A DNA stretch of 64,000 nucleotides from Halobellus sp. LT62 (GCF_037031285.1 NZ_JAYEZO010000002.1:558001-622000), one strand, 5' to 3'; positions 41,584 to 51,278 are shown, counted from the stretch's first letter. The notes: generated by a model not told the origin, from the letters alone. Numbers and translations: made by a program.

Positions 41584-41952
41584 TTACGCGTCGTCTCCGG
41601 CGGTCGTGATCGGAATCGTTCGCTCCGGGGCAGACTCGCGTTTCGGAAGGGTGACCGTGAAGACGCCGCGGTCGACTTCCGCGGACGCTCCCGCTCCGGT
41701 CGCGTCCGGCGGCAGCGGCAGTTCGGCGTCGACGAACAGCGACCGCTCCTCTTCGAGGTAGGTGAATTCGGGGGGAACCGACTTCTCGCGTCTCGCCTCA
41801 ACGACGAGTCGGCCGCGTTCGACGCGCAACTCGGCGGTCTCGGCCGTCACTCCGGGGAGATCGAGGACGATCCGGTAGGCGTCGTCGGACTCCAACAGAT
41901 CGGCGAACACCGACTCCGGCAGTTCTCGGAGCGCGTCCCGCAGTGCTGTCAT
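41584..41952 (-). CDS. Hsp20/alpha-crystallin small heat shock protein
   Basis: A 122-residue sHsp with a short N-terminal arm and an alpha-crystallin domain (YRIVLDLPGVTAETAELRVE ... GVFTVTLPKR), and a C-terminal IPI motif that docks onto neighbouring subunits. It holds unfolding proteins. It starts at the ATG at 41952, first in an operon with the ABC1 kinase. It is divergent from moeA, with about 210 bases between them. Confidence 0.9.
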   Translation of the reverse strand: MTALRDALRELPESVFADLLESDDAYRIVLDLPGVTAETAELRVERGRLVVEARREKSVPPEFTYLEEERSLFVDAELPLPPDATGAGASAEVDRGVFTVTLPKRESAPERTIPITTAGDDA

Positions 41953-42162
41953 ACCTTTCCCTAAGGATAGCGGATCGAAAAAGGCCGCGGTTGATTTTCA
42001 CGAATTCGGCCACAAGAGCTATGATCGACTGCCAGCGCGGCTTCTGTTCGTCAGCGCCGCCCGCCCCCCGGTACTCTCGACTCATCGGAGCAGTCTCCCC
42101 CGTCCGAACAGTACCCGGTCGCGTGCCGCGGCTCTTTTTGTACTTCCGGCCATACGTCGGGT

Positions 42163-43533
42163 ATGGATTCTGCGGACACCGACGAGACGTCGGACGGCGA
42201 CGACACGCCGCCCGAGCGGCACTCGGCCGGGTTCAAACACCGCACCCGGATCGACGAGGCCCGCCGCACGCTGCTCGACGCAACGACGCCACACGAGAGA
42301 ACCGAACGGCTCGCGCTCGTCCCCGCCGACGGCAGAGCGCTCGCCGAGTCCGTCTCCTCGCCGCGGGCGGTCCCCGACTACGAGCGCTCGGCGATGGACG
42401 GCTGGGCAGTCCGGGCCCGCGATACCTTCGGGGCCTCGGACCGCTCGCCGGGAATTCTCCGCGTGGCCGACGAGGAACCCCGGTCGGTCCCGGAGACCGA
42501 CGTCGCCCCCGACTCGGCCGTTCGCGTCCACACCGGCAGCGAACTCCCGGCGGGCGCGGACGCCGTGGTGATGATCGAGCACGCTGACCACGTCGGCGAC
42601 GACCTCGAAGTGTTCGACGCCGTCACGGAGGGTGAGAACGTCGCGCCCGCCGGCGAGGACGTCGCCGAGGGGCAGCAGCTGTTCGAGCCGGGACACCGCC
42701 TCCGGCCCTCCGATTTGGGCCTGCTGAAATCCGTCGGCATCGACCGCGTGAGCGTCTACGAGCGGCCGACCGTCGGCGTGATCCCGACCGGTGAGGAGTT
42801 GGTACAGGAGAATCCCGGCCCCGGCCAAGTCATCGAGACGAACGGGCTCACGGTCTCGCGGTTGGTCGATCGCTGGGGCGGCGAACCCACGTACCGGAAC
42901 GTCGTCACCGACGACGAGGCCGCGCTGCGGGCGGCGATCCAGCGCGACCTGACGAAGGATATCGTCGTGACGACCGGCGGCTCCTCCGTCGGCGAGCGCG
43001 ACCTCATCCCGGAGGTCGTCGACGAGTTGGGCGAGGTGCTCGTCCACGGCGTCGCGCTCAAGCCGGGCCACCCGGTCGCGCTCGGAATCGTCGAGGAGAC
43101 GCCCGTGATTATGCTGCCGGGCTACCCGGTCGCCGCAATCATCAACGCCGTGCAGTTCCTGCGCCCCCTTCTCAAGCACGTCGGCCACTTTCCGGAGGCC
43201 AAGTCGCCGACCACGCGAGCGAAGCTCGCGCGCAAGATCCCGAGCGAGCCCGGCGTGCGAACGTTCGCGCGGGTTCGGCTCTCGGACGAGGGCGAAGCGG
43301 GAGTCGATGCCGATGACGACGGTGACGACAGTGCTGACGCCGACGCTGACGACACGACCGACACCGAGACCGACACCGACGGCGCGGCCATCGCGACGCC
43401 GACGCGTGCGTCGGGCTCCGGCGTCCTCTCTTCGGTCGCGCTGGCGGACGGTTGGGTCGCCGTGCCCGAAGGTAGAGAGGGCTACGACGAGGGCGAGACC
43501 GTGACTGTCGAACACTGGGAGTGGTCGCCGTGA
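42163..43533 (+). CDS. moeA: Molybdopterin molybdenumtransferase MoeA (copy 1)
   Basis: A 456-residue MoeA/gephyrin protein that inserts molybdate or tungstate into adenylylated molybdopterin. Domains run in order: N-terminal (DYERSAMDGWAVRARDTFG), the MPT-binding domain (TTGGSSVGERDLIPEVVDEL) and the C-terminal beta-barrel. An Asp/Thr-rich insert of about 30 residues (about 380-410, DDDGDDSADADADDT) interrupts domain IV. Its stop overlaps the start of the second MoeA gene (GTGA). The AOR tungsten enzyme downstream in the window is a plausible client. Confidence 0.93.
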   Translation: MDSADTDETSDGDDTPPERHSAGFKHRTRIDEARRTLLDATTPHERTERLALVPADGRALAESVSSPRAVPDYERSAMDGWAVRARDTFGASDRSPGILRVADEEPRSVPETDVAPDSAVRVHTGSELPAGADAVVMIEHADHVGDDLEVFDAVTEGENVAPAGEDVAEGQQLFEPGHRLRPSDLGLLKSVGIDRVSVYERPTVGVIPTGEELVQENPGPGQVIETNGLTVSRLVDRWGGEPTYRNVVTDDEAALRAAIQRDLTKDIVVTTGGSSVGERDLIPEVVDELGEVLVHGVALKPGHPVALGIVEETPVIMLPGYPVAAIINAVQFLRPLLKHVGHFPEAKSPTTRAKLARKIPSEPGVRTFARVRLSDEGEAGVDADDDGDDSADADADDTTDTETDTDGAAIATPTRASGSGVLSSVALADGWVAVPEGREGYDEGETVTVEHWEWSP

Positions 43534-45476
43534 GCGACCGTCGGGAGTTCCACGACCTCGTCGATCCCACGGTCGCCCACGAGACGATCGAATCGCTGGA
43601 CCTCGACCCCGAGCCCGAATCCGTCCCACTCGCCGACGCCCGCGGCCGCGTCCTCGTCGAGCGCGTCGACGCCGACCTCGACGTCCCGGGATTCGACCGC
43701 GCGACGATGGACGGGTACGCCGTCCGCGGCCGCGACACCTTCGGCGCGGACGAGGTCGACCCGGTCGAACTCGACCTCGTCGGGACCGTTCACGCGGGCG
43801 TCGAACCCGACGTCGTCGTCGGCGAGGGCGAGGCCGCGGAGATCTCGACCGGCGCGGTGATGCCCGATGGCGCGGACGCCGTGGTGATGGTCGAACGGAC
43901 CGAAGAAGTCCGCTTGGGCGACGACGCCGAGAGTCAGGACGATCCCGGGCGTCAGGGCGACGACCCCGACGGCCCCCCGTCGGCCGTCGCCGTTCGCAAA
44001 GCCGTCGCCCCCGGAGACAACGTGATGCTGGCGGGGTCCGACATCGCCGCCGGTGCCCGCGCGCTCGGCCCCGGAACGCGACTGACGGCGCGCGATATCG
44101 GCCTCCTGTCGGCGCTCGGAATCGACGACGTGCCCGTCCGCGGCAAGCCCACGGTCGGCATCGTCTCGACCGGTGACGAGCTCGTCCGTCCGGGCGAGGA
44201 AGTCCACAGCGAGCGCGGCCAGATCTACGACGTCAACAGCTACACCATCGCCGCGGGCGTCGAGGAGGCGGGTGGCGAGGCGAAACTGTACCCCCACGCG
44301 GGCGACGACTACGACGAGATGGAACGGCTGCTCGTCGAGGCCGCCGACGAGTGCGACCTCGTCCTCTCCTCGGGGTCGACCTCGGCCTCCGCGGTCGACG
44401 TCATCTACAAGGTGATCGAAGAGCGCGGCGACCTCCGCTTACACGGCGTCGCGGTCAAGCCCGGCAAGCCGATGCTCGTCGGCGAGGTCGGAAACAGCGC
44501 GTACGTCGGCCTCCCCGGCTACCCGGTCTCGGCGCTGACGATCTTCCAGACGTTCGTCGCGCCCGCGATCCGCGACGCCGCCGGACTACCAGAGCCGCAG
44601 ACCGCCACGATCCGCGGGAAGATGGCCCTCCGTGAACGGTATGCCGAGGGGCGGCTCCGCCTGATGCCCGTCGGTCTCGTGACCGACGAGCGGGGCGAGA
44701 CGCTCGTCTATCCCGTCGACAAGGGCTCGGGCGCGACCACGTCGCTCGTCGAGGCCGACGGGGTCGTCGCGGTCGATCCCGACACGGAGTACCTCGGCGA
44801 GGGCGAAGAGGTCGAGGTCCAACTGTTCTCGCCGGACGTCCGCGCGCCCACGCTGTTCGCCGTCGGTGAGGCGGATCCGGCGCTCTCTCGGCTCCTCGAC
44901 CGACTCGAACGACCGCGGTTCCTCCCGGTCGGCAGCCGCGAGGGCCTCCGACGCCTCGGCGGTGGTGTCCCCGACGTCGCCGTCGTCGCCGGCCCGGTCG
45001 ACCGCGACGTCGAGAGCGTCGATCTCGGCGGCTGGACGCGCGAGTGGGGGCTGGTCGTGCCGGCGGGTAACCCCGAAGAAATCGAGGGGCTCGACGACCT
45101 CGTCGAACGCGACCTCGCGTTCGTCAACCGCAACCGCGACGCCGGGCTCCGCGCGAGCCTCGACGAGGTCGTCGACGCGCGCGGAGACGACGCTGCCCGA
45201 CGGGACGTCACCGAGTCGATCCGCGGCTACGAGGTCGGCACGAAAGGCGTCGAGAGCCCCGCCCGAGCGGTCGCGCGAGGCGACGCAGACGCGGGACTGG
45301 GCCTCCGCGCGACGGCCGAACGGCTCGGCCTCGGCTTCGTTTCGCTCGGAACCGAGTCGGTTCGGGTCCGCGCGAACCCGGAGCGAATCGAGAAACCCGG
45401 CGTCAAAGAGTTGCGGACGCGATTGGCGGCGGCTGCCGACATTTTCGCATCGCTCGACGGCTACGAGACCGACTAG
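43530..45476 (+). CDS. moeA: MoeA fused to a periplasmic-binding-protein-like domain (copy 2)
   Basis: A 648-residue protein. Residues 1-420 are a second MoeA (FDRATMDGYAVRGRDTFG, SSGSTSASAVDVIYKVIEE, PGYPVSALTIF). Residues 440-640 form a type 2 binding-protein (PBP-like) domain of the kind fused to MoeA in many archaea (LFAVGEADPALSRLLDRLE ... VPAGNPEEIEGLDDL). It may sense molybdate, tungstate or cofactor. I use the GTG at 43530, which overlaps the preceding TGA, rather than the GTG three codons earlier. The two MoeA copies may divide Mo and W or different insertion steps. Confidence 0.92.
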   Translation: MSDRREFHDLVDPTVAHETIESLDLDPEPESVPLADARGRVLVERVDADLDVPGFDRATMDGYAVRGRDTFGADEVDPVELDLVGTVHAGVEPDVVVGEGEAAEISTGAVMPDGADAVVMVERTEEVRLGDDAESQDDPGRQGDDPDGPPSAVAVRKAVAPGDNVMLAGSDIAAGARALGPGTRLTARDIGLLSALGIDDVPVRGKPTVGIVSTGDELVRPGEEVHSERGQIYDVNSYTIAAGVEEAGGEAKLYPHAGDDYDEMERLLVEAADECDLVLSSGSTSASAVDVIYKVIEERGDLRLHGVAVKPGKPMLVGEVGNSAYVGLPGYPVSALTIFQTFVAPAIRDAAGLPEPQTATIRGKMALRERYAEGRLRLMPVGLVTDERGETLVYPVDKGSGATTSLVEADGVVAVDPDTEYLGEGEEVEVQLFSPDVRAPTLFAVGEADPALSRLLDRLERPRFLPVGSREGLRRLGGGVPDVAVVAGPVDRDVESVDLGGWTREWGLVVPAGNPEEIEGLDDLVERDLAFVNRNRDAGLRASLDEVVDARGDDAARRDVTESIRGYEVGTKGVESPARAVARGDADAGLGLRATAERLGLGFVSLGTESVRVRANPERIEKPGVKELRTRLAAAADIFASLDGYETD

Positions 45477-45503
45477 CCGCCGTCGAATCAGATCGCTCGT
45501 AGA

Positions 45504-46220
45504 TCACTCGGCGGGCGAGGATTCGCGCCCGCCGTCGGTTGCGACGCCGCAACCGTCGGTCATCGGTAGTTCGTCGAACGAGCCGATCCGGTAGTCCGCG
45601 AGGACGCACCGCCCGCGGCGCTCCGGCGGGTGGCGCTCGACGTGGATTCCGTCCAGTCCGGCGTTCCACGCCGCCCCGATGTCGCTCGCGCCGTCACCGG
45701 CGAGGACGCCCCGACCGGGTCGCGCCGAGTCCACACCGAGCCCTTCGATCGCGTGATAGACCGGCGCGGGGTCGGGTTTCCAGCCGACGTCCGCGGTACA
45801 GGAGACGAACGTATCGAACCAGTCGCCGACGTCGAGGCGCTCGACGACCGGCTCGGCGAGGAACTCCTGACAGTGCGTCACGACGCCGATCGGCACGTCC
45901 GCGGCGAGGAGATCGCCCACGAGCGCCGCGGCGTCGTCGTGGAGGTACGTCGCCTCCGCGCGTGCGGTCGGGTCCTCGACGTCGTGAAAGGCCGGCCAGA
46001 ACGTCTCGGGGTCGATCCCCCACGCACGGAGTTGGGGGTCCCGCGCGCCGCCGAGGCCGTGCCAGATGACTTCGGCCTCCCGATCGCTGAACTCCCGACC
46101 CAGCCTGCGGCCGACGCGATCGAACACCTCGCGAGTGTAGGACCACTCGGCGTCGACGAGCGTCCCGTCGAGATCGAACAGCCAGAAGTCGTATTCGAGT
46201 GTGTCGGCGTCGCCGGGCAT
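45504..46220 (-). CDS. HAD-superfamily hydrolase
   Basis: A 238-residue phosphatase-like HAD protein. Motif I is LFDLDGTLVDAEW, motif II is the threonine in VVTHCQ, motif III is the lysine in GWKPDPAP and motif IV is AGDGASDIGAAWNAG. A helical cap follows motif I, as in phosphoglycolate-phosphatase-like enzymes. The substrate is unknown. It converges with the moeA-PBP gene. Confidence 0.88.
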   Translation of the reverse strand: MPGDADTLEYDFWLFDLDGTLVDAEWSYTREVFDRVGRRLGREFSDREAEVIWHGLGGARDPQLRAWGIDPETFWPAFHDVEDPTARAEATYLHDDAAALVGDLLAADVPIGVVTHCQEFLAEPVVERLDVGDWFDTFVSCTADVGWKPDPAPVYHAIEGLGVDSARPGRGVLAGDGASDIGAAWNAGLDGIHVERHPPERRGRCVLADYRIGSFDELPMTDGCGVATDGGRESSPAE

Positions 46221-46304
46221 CGAGAGAGTCTACGGCGCAGCGCCGTAAGTGCATTTCGTCGGTCTGTAGTCTTCGACCCGGTCATCGGTCGCCGGACCGC
46301 ACGT

Positions 46305-46682
46305 TCACGACCCGTCGTCGACGACCCGAATACTCGAGCCGAGATGCCTGTGAAGCACGTCGCGCGGGTCGCCGCCGTCGAACGCTTCGGGCGTCGATTC
46401 GATCGCCTCCTCCAGCGCTTCGCGGTAGGCCGCATCGAGCCGCAGTTCGGCGAACTGCACGTCGTCGACGGGGATCGACAGCCACGACGCCGCGAGCTCG
46501 CGAGCGTGGCGTTCGTCGCCGACGTTCCCGCGCCAGAGGACGTCCCGGAAGAACAGCCACTCGCCCTCGCCGGGCGGGTCGGCGTCGACTTCGACGACCG
46601 TCTCGACCGTCTTCGGAGAAACAGCGACGCCGGGAGCGGGATCGAACCGGACGGTCACGCGGAAGACGTAGACGGCATCCAT
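46305..46682 (-). CDS. LWR-salt family protein
   Basis: A 125-residue protein with the LWRG motif (FFRDVLWRGNVGDERHARE) that names this haloarchaeal family, in a small alpha/beta layout. The function is unknown. It lies 11 bases downstream of the pterin dehydratase gene on the same strand and may be co-transcribed. Confidence 0.75.
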   Translation of the reverse strand: MDAVYVFRVTVRFDPAPGVAVSPKTVETVVEVDADPPGEGEWLFFRDVLWRGNVGDERHARELAASWLSIPVDDVQFAELRLDAAYREALEEAIESTPEAFDGGDPRDVLHRHLGSSIRVVDDGS

Positions 46683-46693
46683 CGTCGGCCCGC

Positions 46694-46969
46694 TCAGTAT
46701 TCGGCGTTGAAGAGGTTCGCGAGGCGGATGTCCTTCTCGGTGATCCCGCCCTCCTCGTGGCTCGTGAGCCGGACCTCCACCTCCTCGTAGCCGACGCGGA
46801 TCTCCGGGTGATGAAACTCCTCTTCGGCGACTTCGCCGACCTGCGTCACGAAGGCGATTCCCGCGAGGTAGTCGTCGAACGCGTACATCCGCGCGATCTC
46901 GTCGCCGTCACGCTCCCAGCCGTCCGGTAGCCGCGTCTGAATATCGTCGTCGTCGAGTAATTGGGCCAT
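46694..46969 (-). CDS. 4a-Hydroxytetrahydrobiopterin dehydratase (PCD)
   Basis: A 91-residue pterin-4a-carbinolamine dehydratase with the active-site stretch EFHHPEIRVGYEEVEVRL and TSHEEGGITEKDI. It dehydrates 4a-hydroxytetrahydropterin; in organisms without aromatic hydroxylases it may protect other pterins, such as molybdopterin or methanopterin-like cofactors. I use the ATG at 46969 (MAQLLDDDDIQTRL), which gives the normal family length. It is downstream of hemA, in the same direction. Confidence 0.92.
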   Translation of the reverse strand: MAQLLDDDDIQTRLPDGWERDGDEIARMYAFDDYLAGIAFVTQVGEVAEEEFHHPEIRVGYEEVEVRLTSHEEGGITEKDIRLANLFNAEY

Positions 46970-47047
46970 ACGCCGTATGTCTCTCGCCGTCTGCATAACG
47001 TTTCTCCCGGTAGAACTCCCGTCGCCCGTCACCACACACGCGGCCGA

Positions 47048-48415
47048 TCAGTCGTCGGAGACGCTTTCGAGAACGTACTGCGGGACTTCCTTCTCGGAGC
47101 GCTCTGTCACGCTGTCGTCGGCCTCGGGGTTCGTCGTCTCGCGTCCGTCCCGCCGGGAGATTCCCGCCCGGTTCGTGCCGAAATCGGGATCGAAAAGCGC
47201 CATCGCCGTCTGAATCGTCGACCAGTCGTCTTCGATCGCGGCCTCCCGGAGGCTCTTCGTCGGCGGGGAGAGCAACTGGCCGACGAGCGCGTCGGCCATC
47301 GCTTCGACGGTCTCGCGCTGCTCGTCGGTCAACTCGCCCTGAGACTCCAACCGCGAGATAGCGGTGTCGACCTCGCGGGCCTTCACCCGCTCGGCGGCCT
47401 CGTACATCGTGCTGATCGCCTCGTCAGCCTGCCGCCGCTTGTAGGCGTCGAGCAACCGATCGAACTCCTCGTCGATCATCGCTTCTACCTCCTCGGCCGC
47501 GGTCTTTCGGGCGGCTCTCGTTTCCTCGGTGACGGACTCCAAGGCGTCGATGTCGTGGACAACGACCTGATCGACGCTCGCGGCCTCGGGATGGACGTCC
47601 CGCGGTTGTGCGAGGTCGATCACGAGCGTCTCGCCCGCGTCGTCGACGTCGCTCGTTCCCAGTAGGTACTCCGACGTGCTCGTCGCGGTGACGACGATGG
47701 CAGCCTCCGAAATCGCCTCGGACACCGACTCGAGCGCGATCGCCTGCGCGGGGATCTCCACGCTGTCTGCGATGTGCTCGGCGTGGGGGACCGTCCGGTT
47801 CGCGACGACGAGTTCGGTGATACCGGCGTCCGTCAGCGCCTCGGCGGCAAGTTTCCCCATCTCGCCGGCACCGACGACCAGCGCCGTCTCCCCGTCGAGA
47901 TCCAGTTCCGTCTCGGCGAGCCGTGCGGCGGCCGAGCCGATCGACATCGCGCCCTCGTTGATTTCCGTCTCAGTCCGCGCGCGCTCGCCGACGTGGACCG
48001 CCTTCGTGAGTCCGGTCTCAAGCGTCGGGCCGAGCGCGCCGGCGTTCCGCGCGATGTCGATCGCGCGCTTGAACTGTCCGAGGATCTGATCCTCGCCGAG
48101 GACGAGCGATTCGAGCCCCGCGGCGACCCGAATCAGATGCCGGAGGCTCTCCTCGTGTCCCATCTCGACGCGGACGTCCTCGCGTGCGTCCCCGTGAACG
48201 CGTTCGAGCGCCCGCCGTCCGACGTCGGCGCTGTCGGCGACGACGTACGCCTCCGCGCGGTTACACGTCTGGATGGCGAACGCCTCGCTGACGCCGTCGC
48301 CGTCGAGCAGCGTCTCGATGACCGCGCGCACGTCCTCACCTGCTGCGTCCTCGATGTCCTCGACGCCCGCTCGCTCGTGCGACACACGGGACCCACAGAT
48401 CACTCCCGCGTCCAT
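47048..48415 (-). CDS. hemA: Glutamyl-tRNA reductase
   Basis: A 455-residue enzyme reducing glutamyl-tRNA to glutamate-1-semialdehyde, the first step of C5 tetrapyrrole synthesis. The catalytic cysteine is C51 in IQTCNRAEAYV. The NADPH-binding domain has ALVVGAGEMGKLAAEAL, and a C-terminal helical dimerisation domain follows, plus an acidic tail. Its start overlaps the stop of the precorrin-2 dehydrogenase gene by 16 bases, so it is the last gene of a heme/siroheme operon. Confidence 0.96.
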   Translation of the reverse strand: MDAGVICGSRVSHERAGVEDIEDAAGEDVRAVIETLLDGDGVSEAFAIQTCNRAEAYVVADSADVGRRALERVHGDAREDVRVEMGHEESLRHLIRVAAGLESLVLGEDQILGQFKRAIDIARNAGALGPTLETGLTKAVHVGERARTETEINEGAMSIGSAAARLAETELDLDGETALVVGAGEMGKLAAEALTDAGITELVVANRTVPHAEHIADSVEIPAQAIALESVSEAISEAAIVVTATSTSEYLLGTSDVDDAGETLVIDLAQPRDVHPEAASVDQVVVHDIDALESVTEETRAARKTAAEEVEAMIDEEFDRLLDAYKRRQADEAISTMYEAAERVKAREVDTAISRLESQGELTDEQRETVEAMADALVGQLLSPPTKSLREAAIEDDWSTIQTAMALFDPDFGTNRAGISRRDGRETTNPEADDSVTERSEKEVPQYVLESVSDD

Positions 48416-49191
48416 CGGTCACCCCCAATCGTGTTCCGTATCACGCGTGTCGCCTCTCGACGGGGATTGGACGCCCCCGTACGTAAAGTCTTCCAAACCA
48501 GCGGGTCTCGAACCACCGCTCGGATCGCATCACGACGCGCCGACGGATCGAGTTCGGACTCTCGGAGCTCGGCGCGGAGTTCGGCCGTCAACGCCGCCAT
48601 CTCCTCTGCGCCCTCGATCTCGGCTTCGATCCGCTCGCGCAGGTACTTCGCCAGTGCCGGACTCCGCCCGCCCGTCGAGACGGCGACCCGCACGTCGCCG
48701 TCGGCGACGGTCGCCGGGACGACCACGTCTCTCGCCTTCGCCTCCGCTTCCGTGTCCGACTCGCGCGCTGTCGTCTCATCGGCCGTCTGAACCGCACTGC
48801 TGTCGGCGCGGTTGACGAGCAGGCCGCGTTCGCGACCCGCCGCCGCGACCGCCTCGTTCACCGCCTCGTCGTCGGTCGCGGCCACGACGAGCGCCGGTTC
48901 GACCCGTTCGATCCATTCGTCGACGCTGTCCGCGTCCGGGCACGCTCGTACCAGTTCGATCTCGGCGTTCGGCGCGCCACCGCGCTCGTCACCGAGGCCG
49001 CGCTCGCGGGCGTCGCTTTCGCCGTTACCGAAGTTATTCTCGCCGTTGCCGAAATCATGATCGCCGAAGTCGGGGCTGATCACGACGACGCGGGCCTCCG
49101 CGGCGAACCGCCGGGCCTTCCGCGCGCCGACGGCCCCGCCGCCGAAGACCAGTACCGTTTCGTCGGTGAAATCGTGGTATAACGGAATCAT
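48400..49191 (-). CDS. Precorrin-2 dehydrogenase/ferrochelatase (Met8/CysG-N type)
   Basis: A 263-residue siroheme synthase N-terminal-type protein: NAD-binding fold VLVFGGGAVGARKARRF, then the dimerisation and catalytic region with VAVSTGGRSPALAKYLRE. It oxidises precorrin-2 to sirohydrochlorin and may insert iron. Two acidic or glycine-rich inserts (GDHDFGNGENNFGNGESD and TADETTARESDTEAEAKA) enlarge the haloarchaeal version. It lies between the siroheme decarboxylase gene (28 bases upstream) and hemA (overlapping). Confidence 0.92.
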   Translation of the reverse strand: MIPLYHDFTDETVLVFGGGAVGARKARRFAAEARVVVISPDFGDHDFGNGENNFGNGESDARERGLGDERGGAPNAEIELVRACPDADSVDEWIERVEPALVVAATDDEAVNEAVAAAGRERGLLVNRADSSAVQTADETTARESDTEAEAKARDVVVPATVADGDVRVAVSTGGRSPALAKYLRERIEAEIEGAEEMAALTAELRAELRESELDPSARRDAIRAVVRDPLVWKTLRTGASNPRREATRVIRNTIGGDRWTRE

Positions 49192-49219
49192 CGTCCTCTC
49201 TCTGCGCGATCGATTCGAG

Positions 49220-50290
49220 TCACTCGGTGTTCGCCGTGGCGCGTTCGTCCAGTCTGATTCCGGTCTTCTTCAGAATCCGCGTCGAGAACAGCGAGTCCCA
49301 GTCGCCCTCGTCGACGTCCCAGTACTCGGCCATCGTCTCGCGCACCTGCTCGATCCGCCGATCGCTCTCTTCGACCGATCGGCCGTGCGTCATCGCGAAG
49401 AAGTTGTACGGCCAGACGTCCCCGTGTCGCGGCCGCTGGTAGCAGTGCGTGACGAACGGCAGCGACGCCACCGCGGGGCCGACCGCCCCGACGAGCTCGT
49501 CGGGGACGTTCCAGACGGTCATCCCGTTCTCCGTGTACCCGAGCGCGTAGTGGTTCGGGACGACGCCGACGCGACGGACCTTCCCCTCGCGCTCGAAGCG
49601 CTTGATCGTCTCGACGACCCACGCGGTGTCGGCGTCGGTCGCGGCGGCGACGTCCGCGTACGGCGTCTCGGTGATCGGCAGTCCGCCCTGAATCTCGACG
49701 ACGAGGTCGCGTTCGTCGGGCGTCAGCGTCCGTCGGTCTGTGGGGCTGACGTCCGGGCCGAGGTACGAGAGGTCGACATCGCCCTCGGAGACGGGGCCGT
49801 CGACGAGGAACTTCGCCTCGACGCGAAACTCCCGCCGTTTGGGCATATTGTACGTCTTCTCGCCGGTCTCTTCCTCGATTTCGGCGAGCACCTCTTCGAC
49901 GCGGTCCTCGTCGGCGACGCTGACGACGAACCACATATTGAGATACGGGTGCTCGCGCTCGTAGTTGTGCGCGACCTCCCGGTGGGCGTTGACCGCCTCG
50001 GCGACTTCCTCGAATCGGTCTTCTGGGGCGTGGATCGCGACCAGCGTGGCCGTGCCACCGATCTCCTCGGCGTTCACCAAGGCTCCGAACCGACTCAGCG
50101 TGCCCGCCTCGTCGAGTTCGCGGACCCGCTCGAGGAGTTCCGCGGCGCTCACGTCGACGCCGCGCTCGCGCAGGGCGGCCGCGGCCGGCTCGAACGGTCG
50201 CTCGACGACGGGGAATCCCCCCTGAAAGGCGTTGATGACGGCGCGATCGAGGGCCGACAGCTCCGGCCCCGCCGCGTCTGCCTCACTCAT
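49220..50290 (-). CDS. Siroheme decarboxylase, fused AhbA/AhbB type
   Basis: A 356-residue protein made of two Lrp/AsnC-like halves (about 1-170 and 180-350), as in the fused haloarchaeal siroheme decarboxylase. Matching elements include FQGGFPVVERPFEPAAAALR in the first half and IQGGLPITETPYADVAAATD in the second, and MWFVVSV and NFFAMTHGRS in the ligand domains. It removes two acetate carboxyls from siroheme to make 12,18-didecarboxysiroheme in the alternative heme route. The ATG at 50290 is preferred over a GTG two codons earlier. It is first in the heme operon. Confidence 0.92.
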   Translation of the reverse strand: MSEADAAGPELSALDRAVINAFQGGFPVVERPFEPAAAALRERGVDVSAAELLERVRELDEAGTLSRFGALVNAEEIGGTATLVAIHAPEDRFEEVAEAVNAHREVAHNYEREHPYLNMWFVVSVADEDRVEEVLAEIEEETGEKTYNMPKRREFRVEAKFLVDGPVSEGDVDLSYLGPDVSPTDRRTLTPDERDLVVEIQGGLPITETPYADVAAATDADTAWVVETIKRFEREGKVRRVGVVPNHYALGYTENGMTVWNVPDELVGAVGPAVASLPFVTHCYQRPRHGDVWPYNFFAMTHGRSVEESDRRIEQVRETMAEYWDVDEGDWDSLFSTRILKKTGIRLDERATANTE

Positions 50291-50336
50291 ACCCACGCTG
50301 GGGCCGCCGGAAGGATAAGCGTCTCGAACGAGGCGC

Positions 50337-51278
50337 TTACTCGCTGAGGAACGCCTGAAAGCCGTCGTTAACCTCCGAGACCATCGCGGCCTGCTCCTCG
50401 ACGGCGGCGCTGATCGCGTCGGTGTCGTCGCTGATACTCTCGGCGTTCGCGGCGGTCTGATCGATCATCGAGGCGATCTCCTCGGTGCTCGCGGCCTGCT
50501 CGTCGGTGGCGTAGGCGACCTCCTCGACGCCGGCGTTCAGTTCCTCGATGGAGTCGTCGATGTCTTCGAGCCGCGATAGTGTCGATTCGACCTCCTCGAT
50601 ACCGTCTTCGACGGCGACCTCGTTGTCCGCCAGTCCGTCGACCGCTTGCTCGGTGTTGGCCTGTACGCGATCGACCAGTTCCTCGATTTCGTTGGCGTGC
50701 CGCTGGGACTTCTCCGCCAGCGCTTTGATCTCCTCGGCGACGACGGCGAACCCCGCTCCCGCTTCACCCGCTCGCGCGGCCTCGATGGAGGCGTTCAGCG
50801 CGAGCAGGTTGGTCTGATCGGCGATGTTGTTGATCACCGCGACCATCTCGTCGATCTCCTCGACGCTGTCGTCGATGCGGCGGACGCGGCCGTCGACCTC
50901 GTCGGAGGCGGCGTCGATGCGCTGCATCGCATCGCGGGTGTCGCGGGCGGACGACCGGCCCTCGGAGGCGAGTCGGTTCACCTGCTCGCTCTCGCTCGCG
51001 ACCTCCTCGGCGGAGGAGGCGATCTCCTCGACCGCGGCGCTCATGTCCGCCACCTCGCTCTGTACCTCGTCCATCCCCTCGGCCTGTTCCTGGGAGAGCG
51101 TCGCGATACCCTCGGTTCGCGTGGCGATGTCGTCCGCGGCGCTGTGGAGTTCGACGAGGGCGTGCGCCGCCTCCTCGATGTCGTCGTCACCCTGCGACTG
51201 CGCGACGTCGACCGTGTCCTGCGTGTCTCTGACGTCCTGCGTATCCCTGACCGTCTCTTGTGGTTTCTCTGTTGACAT
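50337..51278 (-). CDS. Soluble methyl-accepting chemotaxis-type transducer
   Basis: A 313-residue, almost entirely coiled-coil signalling protein. The hairpin tip that binds CheA/CheW is present ([20 protein letters not shown], then [20 protein letters not shown]), with methylation-type Glu/Gln heptads on both sides. There is no membrane segment, and no separate sensor domain beyond about 40 acidic N-terminal residues that include a [11 protein letters not shown] duplication. It is therefore cytoplasmic and must sense indirectly, by oligomerising or through a partner. No other chemotaxis gene is nearby. Confidence 0.9.
   Translation of the reverse strand: MSTEKPQETVRDTQDVRDTQDTVDVAQSQGDDDIEEAAHALVELHSAADDIATRTEGIATLSQEQAEGMDEVQSEVADMSAAVEEIASSAEEVASESEQVNRLASEGRSSARDTRDAMQRIDAASDEVDGRVRRIDDSVEEIDEMVAVINNIADQTNLLALNASIEAARAGEAGAGFAVVAEEIKALAEKSQRHANEIEELVDRVQANTEQAVDGLADNEVAVEDGIEEVESTLSRLEDIDDSIEELNAGVEEVAYATDEQAASTEEIASMIDQTAANAESISDDTDAISAAVEEQAAMVSEVNDGFQAFLSE

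Noticed and set aside
42082-43629. 515-codon minus-strand frame opposite moeA
   Set aside because: Antisense shadow of a GC-rich gene.
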